A stretch of 64,000 nucleotides of DNA from positions 5,926,001-5,990,000 of the forward strand of contig NZ_CP076538.1 in the NCBI RefSeq assembly GCF_018885265.1, given 5' to 3'. The stretch comes from Amycolatopsis aidingensis (GTDB taxonomy: Bacteria; Actinomycetota; Actinomycetes; Mycobacteriales; Pseudonocardiaceae). The notes below the pieces were generated by a model. That model was not told where the DNA came from. It was given only the letters and a program-made list of their open reading frames with translations, and did no database searches. Numbering within the stretch: the stretch's first letter is position 1; each line of letters begins with the position of its first letter. The translations under genes were made by a program, and so were the position numbers. Shown here piece after piece: positions 24,154-33,009 of the stretch.

Positions 24154-25392
24154 GTGACGATACGAAAGACCTGGTGGATGGACAACACTTCGGCCGGCTA
24201 CGGCGTGTTCCTCGGCTTGGACGTGGGCAAAGGCGAGCACCACGCCATCGGCCTCGACCCCACCGGCAAACGGCTGCACGACGCGCCACTGCCCAACAAC
24301 GAGCCCAAGCTGCGGGAAGTCTTCGACCGTCTCGCCGAACACGGACGCCTGCTCGTAGTGGTCGACCAGCCCGCCACGATCGGCGCGCTGCCGGTCGCGG
24401 TCGCCCGTGCGTGCGGCCACCAGGTGGCCTACCTGCCCGGCCTGGCCATGCGCCGCATCGCCGACCTCTACCCCGGCAACGCCAAGACCGACGCCCGCGA
24501 CGCCTACGTCATCGCCGACGCTGCCCGCACCCTGCCGCACACCCTGCGCCAAGTCGACGTCGGAGACGACACCCTCGCCGAACTCGACGTGCTGGTCGGC
24601 TACGACGATGACCTCACCGCAGAGGCGACCCGGCTGTCCAACCGCATCCGCGGCCTGCTCACCGGCATCCACCCCGCCCTCGAACGCGTCCTCGGCCCCC
24701 GCATCACGCATGCGGCGGTGCTGGAGATCCTGTCGCGCTGCGGCGGCCCGGCCGGCATCCGCCAGGCTGGGCGCCGCAAGCTCACCGCCATGGCGGCCAA
24801 GCACGCGCCGCGTATGGGCACCAAGCTGGTCGAGAACATCCTCACCGCACTGCAGGAGCAGACCGTGACCGTTCCCGGCACCACCGCGGCCGACACCGTT
24901 CTGCCCCGCCTGGCCGACAGCCTGAAAACCGTGCTGGCGCAACGGAAACAGGTCGCGTCCGAGGTGGAGGAGATCCTCGATGCGCACCCTCTTGCCGGGG
25001 TCCTGACATCGATGCCCGGCATCGGGGTCAGGACCGCCGCCCGCATCCTCCTCGAGATCGGCGACGCCTCCGCCTTCGCCAGCTCCGGCCACCTCGCCGC
25101 CTACGCCGGGATCGCACCGGTCACCCACCGCTCCGGCAGCTCGATCAAGGGCGAACACCCCGCCCGCACCGGCAACCGCAAACTCAAACGCGCCTTCTTC
25201 CTCGCCGCCTTCGCCGCCCTGTCCGACCCCACCAGCAGGGCCTACTACCAACGAAAACGCGACGAAGGCAAGAAACACAACGCCGCCCTCATCTGCCTCG
25301 CACGCCGCCGCTGCGACGTGCTCTACGCCATGCTCCGCAACCACACCTACTACCGGCATCCCCAACCGGACTCCACGCCCGCTGCGGCTTGA
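24154..25392 (+). CDS. IS110 family transposase
   Basis: A 412-residue DEDD-type recombinase, or ~404 if it starts at ATG 24178. The N-terminal RuvC-like domain shows GLDVGKGEH, VVVDQPATIGAL (Asp where many members have Glu) and KTDARDAYVIADAART. The C-terminal Tnp20 domain has SMPGIGVRTAARILLEIGD and AYAGIAPVTHRSGSS with the candidate nucleophile Ser. The frame is intact, so the element may be active. It borders the desaturase relic on the left. Confidence 0.94.
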   Translation: MTIRKTWWMDNTSAGYGVFLGLDVGKGEHHAIGLDPTGKRLHDAPLPNNEPKLREVFDRLAEHGRLLVVVDQPATIGALPVAVARACGHQVAYLPGLAMRRIADLYPGNAKTDARDAYVIADAARTLPHTLRQVDVGDDTLAELDVLVGYDDDLTAEATRLSNRIRGLLTGIHPALERVLGPRITHAAVLEILSRCGGPAGIRQAGRRKLTAMAAKHAPRMGTKLVENILTALQEQTVTVPGTTAADTVLPRLADSLKTVLAQRKQVASEVEEILDAHPLAGVLTSMPGIGVRTAARILLEIGDASAFASSGHLAAYAGIAPVTHRSGSSIKGEHPARTGNRKLKRAFFLAAFAALSDPTSRAYYQRKRDEGKKHNAALICLARRRCDVLYAMLRNHTYYRHPQPDSTPAAA

Positions 25393-25441
25393 CAACCACA
25401 TAGAGACACCCCCCCACTCTGCGTACACTTCACACTCCAAT

Positions 25442-25490
25442 GTTACCTAAAATTACCTATTGAACAGAACTACAGGGATGTTAAGGTAAC
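25442..25490. promoter_or_regulatory. TTACCT-box operator upstream of HTH gene
   Basis: Two direct TTACCT boxes (25443-25448, 25453-25458) and one inverted copy (AGGTAA within TTAAGGTAAC, 25481-25490) occur in an AT-rich block ending four bases before the GTG start. The outer pair, GTTACCTAAA and TTAAGGTAAC, forms a dyad with one mismatch. Autoregulation by the encoded protein is the simplest reading. Confidence 0.55.
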
Positions 25491-25493
25491 GAT

Positions 25494-25913
25494 GTGACCA
25501 GGCGGCTCTACTCGATGGAAGAGGTGGCCGAGCAGCTCGGACTGCACGTGCGTACCGTCCGCGGCTATGTCCGGGACGGGCGGCTGCGGGCCGTCCGCAT
25601 CGGGAGGCAGTACCGAGTCGCGCGCGAGGATCTCGAAGCGTTCGTCGGCTCACCGGTGACGGATCCTCCCGAGACTCGACGGCACCGGCAGGTCGAAGTG
25701 TCGAGCATCGTCGAGATCGACGCGGTCAGCCCGGAACTCGCACATCGCGTCAGCACCCTGCTCACGGCGACGCGCACGCACCCGGCCGACCAGCCACTGC
25801 GAGTGGAGACGGCCTATGACGAAGGAAAGGCACGGATGAAGATCATCATTCTTGGCGGACTGGCCGACACCAGACAACTCCTCGAGTACCTGCAGGCGGT
25901 GCTCGAGTCATGA
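25494..25913 (+). CDS. Excisionase-type HTH regulator with C-terminal ligand-like domain
   Basis: A 139-residue protein. Residues 1-52 form a MerR/HTH_17 domain (RLYSMEEVAEQLGLHVRTVRGYVRDGRLRAVRIGRQYRVAREDLEAFVG). Residues ~65-138 (VSSIVEIDAVSPELAHRVSTLLTA; RMKIIILGGLADTRQLLEYLQAVLE) form a small alpha/beta domain I do not recognise, perhaps for dimerisation or sensing. It overlaps the hydrolase gene by four bases (ATGA) and is likely its regulator. Confidence 0.78.
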   Translation: MTRRLYSMEEVAEQLGLHVRTVRGYVRDGRLRAVRIGRQYRVAREDLEAFVGSPVTDPPETRRHRQVEVSSIVEIDAVSPELAHRVSTLLTATRTHPADQPLRVETAYDEGKARMKIIILGGLADTRQLLEYLQAVLES

Positions 25914-26743
25914 TCTACAAGACCGAGGCAGGCGAGCGGGAGATCCTGCGCCGCTACGAGCAATCCCTTGCGAACTGGCCCATACCGGCCGAGCATCGCC
26001 GGGTGCCGACCCGTGAAGGTGACACGTTCGTCCTCGTCTGCGGCCCAGTCGACGCACCGCCCCTCGTGCTGTTCCACGGATCGGGTTCCAACGCGACGAT
26101 ATGGATGGGGGACGTCCCGGCGTGGGCCGAGCACTTCCGCGTCCACGCCATCGACATGATCGGCGAACCGGGATTTTCCGCACCCGCACGCCCGCCACTG
26201 CACTCCCCCGCCTACGCCCGGTGGCTGGACGACGTCCTGGAACAGCTCGGGCTCGACCGCGTCGCGATCACCGGAGCCTCGCTCGGCGGATGGCTGGCGC
26301 TGGACTACGCCACCCGGCGCCCGGACAGGATCGAGAAGCTCGCATTGCTGTGCCCTGGCGGCGTCGGACGCCAGAAAATCGGGTTCCTCTTCAAAGCCCT
26401 GCTGTACAAGCCGTTCGGGACATGGGGCACCCGCCGGTCGATCCAGGCGGTCGCGGGTGTCGACCCACGGGAGGAGCCGGAGATCGCCGAGTACCTCACG
26501 CTGATGTTCACGCACTTCCTACCTCGCCGAGACCGGCTACCCGTGTTCTCCGACGAAGCCCTGGGCAAACTGGCCATGCCGGTAATGGTGATCGTCGGCG
26601 GACGGGACGCGATGTTCGACTCGCACGACACGGCCAGGCGCATCAACCGCGCCGTGCCACACGCGAGCGTGACCGTGCTGCCCGAGGTGGCGCACTCCAT
26701 CATCGGCCAGACCCAGCCGATCCTGAATTTCCTGCGAACCTAG
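25910..26743 (+). CDS. Alpha/beta hydrolase
   Basis: A 277-residue hydrolase: LVLFHGSGSNATIW supplies the oxyanion-hole HG, GASLGG the nucleophile Ser near residue 125, VIVGGRDAMFD the acid and EVAHSI the His. The cap region is helical. The natural ester or related substrate is unknown. Co-operonic with the HTH gene; its last 44 bases are overlapped on the other strand by the LLM gene. Confidence 0.85.
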   Translation: MIYKTEAGEREILRRYEQSLANWPIPAEHRRVPTREGDTFVLVCGPVDAPPLVLFHGSGSNATIWMGDVPAWAEHFRVHAIDMIGEPGFSAPARPPLHSPAYARWLDDVLEQLGLDRVAITGASLGGWLALDYATRRPDRIEKLALLCPGGVGRQKIGFLFKALLYKPFGTWGTRRSIQAVAGVDPREEPEIAEYLTLMFTHFLPRRDRLPVFSDEALGKLAMPVMVIVGGRDAMFDSHDTARRINRAVPHASVTVLPEVAHSIIGQTQPILNFLRT

Positions 26744-27653
26744 TTGTGGTCAGCGGGGCCAGTGTGCGCCATTGGTCGACCGGCAGGTCGGTGCGGGTCG
26801 CCGGAAGCGCCTGCAGGCATACCTGGTTCGCACCCGCCGCGAGATGGGCGGCGACCCGCGCCAGGACCTGGTCCTCGCCGATCGCGACCAGCGATTCGAC
26901 CAGGCGGTCGCTTCCGCCTTCGGCGAGGTCCGCTTCGTCGAAGCCGAGTCGTCGCAGGCTCGCCTGATAGGGCTTTCCGTTGAGATACGCCGAGACATGC
27001 TCCCGCGCGCGGGCCCGAGCGTCGGCGCTCCGGGCGCCGACGACCACCGCCTGCTCGACAACCAGGACCCGATCTGGCCCGAGGATGGAGCGCGCCTGCG
27101 CGGTGTGTTCCGGTGTCACCAGGTAGCTGAACGCCCCGGCGGCGTGGTCGCGCGCCAGGCCGAGCGCCTTCGGTCCGAGTGCCGCGAGCAGGCGCGGCAC
27201 GGATCCTGGCTCGTGGCGCTCGATTCCGGCGAGCTCGAGGATCGGGTCGGGCGCGTCGAGTCGATCGAGGTGCTCGCGCAACGCTGACAACGGCCGTTCG
27301 TAACGGAGGCCGAGACCCCCTTCGACCACGGCGGCGTGCGAGGTACCAAGGCCGAGCACGAACCGGCCGCGGTGACTGTCGTCGAGCGCTCGTGTCATCG
27401 ACCTGAGGTGGCGCGGATGGCGCCCCCAGATGACCGCGATCCCGGTACCCACGACCAGGGATCTGGTGGCGTTGAGCAGCGTGAATGACTCCATGAAGGG
27501 GTCGCGCAGCAGTCCTTCGCTCAGCCAGAGTGCGCCGTATCCGAGCGACTCGACCTCCGCGGCCGCCTCGGCGGACTCAGCCGGTGGCCGAAGGTCGAGG
27601 CCGCCTGCCCACAGTCCGACCGTGCCGATCGATGCCAAGGCCGAGTAGCTCAC
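26700..27653 (-). CDS. LLM-class (F420/FMN) oxidoreductase
   Basis: A 317-residue TIM-barrel luciferase-like protein (TIGR03620-like group) with GTVGLWAGGLDLRP, ESLGYGALWLSEGL, TGIAVIWGRHPRHLRSMTRAL, RFVLGLGTSHA and GANQVCLQAL. These actinobacterial enzymes often use coenzyme F420. Start GTG 27653 is chosen because AAGGGG lies ten bases upstream; a longer frame to 28055 is a shadow of the tetR gene. Divergent from tetR, whose operators lie in the shared promoter, so it is probably its target. Confidence 0.85.
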   Translation of the reverse strand: MSYSALASIGTVGLWAGGLDLRPPAESAEAAAEVESLGYGALWLSEGLLRDPFMESFTLLNATRSLVVGTGIAVIWGRHPRHLRSMTRALDDSHRGRFVLGLGTSHAAVVEGGLGLRYERPLSALREHLDRLDAPDPILELAGIERHEPGSVPRLLAALGPKALGLARDHAAGAFSYLVTPEHTAQARSILGPDRVLVVEQAVVVGARSADARARAREHVSAYLNGKPYQASLRRLGFDEADLAEGGSDRLVESLVAIGEDQVLARVAAHLAAGANQVCLQALPATRTDLPVDQWRTLAPLTTTRFAGNSGSAGSGR

Positions 27654-27674
27654 GGCAGTACCCCTTTCGCTAGA

Positions 27675-27713
27675 ATCGGAGCGGTACTCCGATAATACGG
27701 AGTGACGCTCCGT
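27675..27713. promoter_or_regulatory. Paired TetR operators (CGGAG-N5-CTCCG)
   Basis: Two inverted repeats with the same half-sites: ATCGGAGCGGTACTCCGAT (27675-27693) and ACGGAGTGACGCTCCGT (27697-27713). Their centres are 21 bases apart, two helical turns. They fill the gap between the divergent LLM and tetR genes. Confidence 0.8.
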
Positions 27714-27735
27714 TTGCAACCCTCTGGAGGTGCCG

Positions 27736-28350
27736 ATGAGTGGTGCCGCGTCCGCGCCCCGAACGCCGCCCGCGCGATCAGATGCGCGTCGTAACCGAGA
27801 ACGGCTGCTCGACGCCGCCCGTGCTCTGTTCAACGAGGTTGGCGTGGAACAGGCCTCGATGAACGATGTCGCTCGGCGGGCAGGCGTGGGGCCGGGCACG
27901 CTGTGGCGCCATTTCCCGAACCGGGACGCTCTGGTCGCCGCCGTTGTCGGGGACAGCCTCGATGGGCTGGTGCGGTTGGCGGACGAGTTGCTCGGTTCCT
28001 TGCCGCCGGGCGAGGCCCTCGCGCGATGGACAGCGGCTCTCGTTGGCCACATCACCCGCTATCGCGGCCTTGCCACGATGGTCATGCACGCGGCCGCAGA
28101 GGGGGACGGCCCGCTGGGGACGCACTGCCGGGAAGCCGAGCGGTCCGCGGCCGAGATGGTGGAACGGGCGCGGCAAGCCGGCCAGGTACGCAACGACCTG
28201 GCGGTGGCCGAGCTGATCCGGTTGGCCACCGCCGTTGCCGTGGCCGGCGAACCGGCAACAGGACCGATCCCGGCCGAGCGGCTGCTCACGCTCGTTTTCG
28301 ACGGTTTGCGGGGATCAGTCAATCCCGCACGCGGTCGGGAAAGTCACTGA
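27736..28350 (+). CDS. TetR family transcriptional regulator
   Basis: A 204-residue regulator. The N-terminal HTH reads RNRERLLDAARALFNEVGVEQASMNDVARRAGVGPGTLWRHFPNRDALVAAV, followed by an all-helical ligand domain. ATG 27736 has CTGGAGG five bases upstream; a GTG at 27730 falls in the ribosome site. It should repress itself and the LLM gene through the paired operators. Its 3' end overlaps the convergent phosphodiesterase by 32 bases. Confidence 0.9.
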   Translation: MSGAASAPRTPPARSDARRNRERLLDAARALFNEVGVEQASMNDVARRAGVGPGTLWRHFPNRDALVAAVVGDSLDGLVRLADELLGSLPPGEALARWTAALVGHITRYRGLATMVMHAAAEGDGPLGTHCREAERSAAEMVERARQAGQVRNDLAVAELIRLATAVAVAGEPATGPIPAERLLTLVFDGLRGSVNPARGRESH

Positions 28351-28987
28351 CGATCCCGTCGACGCCGAGCGCGCGTGCCCGGTCGATCTCCCGGGGATCG
28401 TTCACCGTCCAGGTGAACACTTGGAGCCCGGCGTCCTGGATCGCGCGGACCTGCTCCGCTCGGATCGACTCGAATCCCAGCCCGGCGTACCCGGCGCCGC
28501 AGTCGGTCAGCAACCGGACCGGATCGACCGGGGCTCCTTCCCACAGCGCCAGCGTGGGGACATCGGGACGGAGCGCTTTCGCGTCCCGCAACGCGTCGTG
28601 CTGGAAGGACGCCAGCAGGTACTGGTCCGTATCGAGGGATTCGTCCAACACCTTCAGCGTGAGCTCCGTGACGGCCGGGGAAAGGATCTCCGCCATCAAG
28701 CGCACCGAAGTGCCACGCAGCACCTCGCAGAGTTCGCCGAGCAGTGGGATCGGCTCGCCGCCCACTGTCGTCGTGGTGAGGTCCGCGTAGTCGTGATCCC
28801 ACACGTAGCCGGTGGCGCCGGTGACCCGGTCGAGCAGCTTGTCGTGAAAGACGACGAGTTGCCCGTCCCTGGTCGCCTGGATGTCCGCCTCCACGTAGTC
28901 GACGCCCAGATCGACGGCGGCGCGGAAGGATGCCAGGGTGTTCTCCGGGGCGTGCCCGGCGGCCCCGCGGTGTCCGATGATCAGCAT
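28319..28987 (-). CDS. Glycerophosphodiester phosphodiesterase
   Basis: A 222-residue GDPD with HRGAAGHAPENT, YVEADIQATRDGQLVVFHD (metal-binding Glu, Asp and catalytic His), and the late FTWTVNDPREIDRA segment. It hydrolyses glycerophosphodiesters to glycerol-3-phosphate plus an alcohol. No signal peptide is seen, so it is probably cytoplasmic. Nineteen bases separate it from the upstream ankyrin-like gene. Confidence 0.9.
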   Translation of the reverse strand: MLIIGHRGAAGHAPENTLASFRAAVDLGVDYVEADIQATRDGQLVVFHDKLLDRVTGATGYVWDHDYADLTTTTVGGEPIPLLGELCEVLRGTSVRLMAEILSPAVTELTLKVLDESLDTDQYLLASFQHDALRDAKALRPDVPTLALWEGAPVDPVRLLTDCGAGYAGLGFESIRAEQVRAIQDAGLQVFTWTVNDPREIDRARALGVDGIVSDFPDRVRD

Positions 28988-29006
28988 GCGGCGTCCTCCG
29001 CGCTCG

Positions 29007-29999
29007 TCAGGCTCCGCACAGGACGGTTCCCCGATTCCAGTAGTACGCGAACCACGACCGGTACATGCGGAAGAGATGTGCCGTCATCTCGTCGGATTTC
29101 CGGTGACGCAGATAGTAGTAGGCGAACTCGCCGCCATGCAGCTTGCCATGGCTGAACTCGGTGAACCCGAGGTAGAGGTGGGAGTCCCCGATGAGGAAGC
29201 CGTGCACCGTGGGCGGGAGGTCGTAGGACCGGATCTCGATCGAGATGTTCCGCTGCTCCAGCAGTGTCTCGTTCTCGGCGATCTGGTTGTTCACCTTCTC
29301 CACGACCGCGGCCGCGGTTCCGGAGTGGATGGAGCTTCCGCCATCGATGATCGGGCCGATGAGTTCCGCGTCCGTGTCGACGAGCAGGCCCCGGTAGCTC
29401 AGGTTGCGGAAGTTCTTCCGGAAGATGAGGCGGTACAGCAGGAACGTCTGCACCACCTCGAGGTCGAGCCCCAGGTTGAGCATCTCGGTGCGCTCCTCGG
29501 GGTCGAGTTCGGTGGCGATGAGCCGTTGCAGGTGATCCACCACCTCCTGCACCCCGGCCAGGACTTCGCCGCCGGGCGGCCCACCGGACGATGCCTGCCA
29601 CGGCGGACCGGCTTCCTGGACGAGGGTGGCCGCGACCTCGGCTGCGTGGCCGTTGTCGAGCAGCGTCCGCAGGGCCGTCTCGTTCCTCGTCGCGAGCGCG
29701 GCCTGGATGGGGGTGCGGCCGCCGATCGGGACGTCCGGGCGGATTCCCGCGCGCAGCAGGAGCACCACCGCGCGGTCGTCGCGATCGTCGATGCGCCGGA
29801 CCAGCGAATCGTCCGACACTTCGATGCCAAGGCGGTTGAGCGCGGATCTGGCGCGGGCCTTCTTCGAGAAGATCCAGGCGATGCCGGTGATTCCGAACAA
29901 CGCGAGCAGACCAACCACGATGGCGATCACATCGGTCCAGCTCCCGGGTTCGAGCGCGAATTGGACCGCGGCGTCGGGCAGGGTTGCGGGACGCGTCAC
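29007..29999 (-). CDS. Membrane-anchored ankyrin-like protein of unknown function
   Basis: A 330-residue protein starting at GTG 29999 (AGGGAGAG upstream). One membrane helix (VIAIVVGLLALFGITGIAWIF, ~22-42) is followed by one or two ankyrin-like repeats (DDRAVVLLLRAGIRPDVPIGGRTPIQAALATRNETALRTLLDNG). The C-terminal half ends in HGFLIGDSHLYLGFTEFSHGKLHGGEFAYYYLRHRKSDEMTAHLF. That end recalls the HKD-less phospholipase-D-like tails of some prokaryotic sensors, but I cannot name the family. Confidence 0.65.
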   Translation of the reverse strand: MTRPATLPDAAVQFALEPGSWTDVIAIVVGLLALFGITGIAWIFSKKARARSALNRLGIEVSDDSLVRRIDDRDDRAVVLLLRAGIRPDVPIGGRTPIQAALATRNETALRTLLDNGHAAEVAATLVQEAGPPWQASSGGPPGGEVLAGVQEVVDHLQRLIATELDPEERTEMLNLGLDLEVVQTFLLYRLIFRKNFRNLSYRGLLVDTDAELIGPIIDGGSSIHSGTAAAVVEKVNNQIAENETLLEQRNISIEIRSYDLPPTVHGFLIGDSHLYLGFTEFSHGKLHGGEFAYYYLRHRKSDEMTAHLFRMYRSWFAYYWNRGTVLCGA

Positions 30000-30097
30000 G
30001 TCGACTCTCCCTGAGGTCCGGGGCAGCGGCCGATCATACGGCCGGCAGCGGCCCCGCGCCACGGTTTCCCGCGTTCACGGCAAGCATGGTGCGGGCT

Positions 30098-30298
30098 TCA
30101 GGTCAGGGCACGCAGCGCCGCCGCGTCCCGCGCGATGCAGGTGGCGAGGTCGGGTGGCTCGTCGGCCGAGACCCAGCGTCCGAACGCGACCTGGAAGACG
30201 GCCACCGCGCTGTGCGCGGCGAGGTCGGCAGTGGGCTCGGCTGGACCCCACCGGGCCCACCCTCTTCGCGGACATCGCGGCCGGGGCGTACGCACCAC
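30098..30298 (-). pseudogene. TetR C-terminal remnant beside rox
   Basis: The last ~35 residues (TADLAAHSAVAVFQVAFGRWVSADEPPDLATCIARDAAALRALT) look like the end of an actinomycete TetR regulator. No HTH exists upstream: the frame runs into the rox stop. The regulator gene has been truncated by deletion next to the monooxygenase. Confidence 0.55.
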
Positions 30299-30310
30299 CG
30301 GAGTGAGTGC

Positions 30311-32889
<2,579 letters not shown>

Positions 32890-33009
32890 CGCCCGGCAGC
32901 CTGCGGCGTCCGGGTGGACCAAACGTGGACAGAACGTTGACTCCCGATACCCGGACGGCCGCTTGCGCGATGTGATTTACGGAAAGCAAGCTCTGCCAGG
33001 GGAGGCGTA

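Noticed and set aside
26700..28055. 451-residue LLM protein with extra N-terminus
   Set aside because: The extra 134 residues are the complement of the tetR coding region and operators; GTG 27653 has a proper ribosome site.
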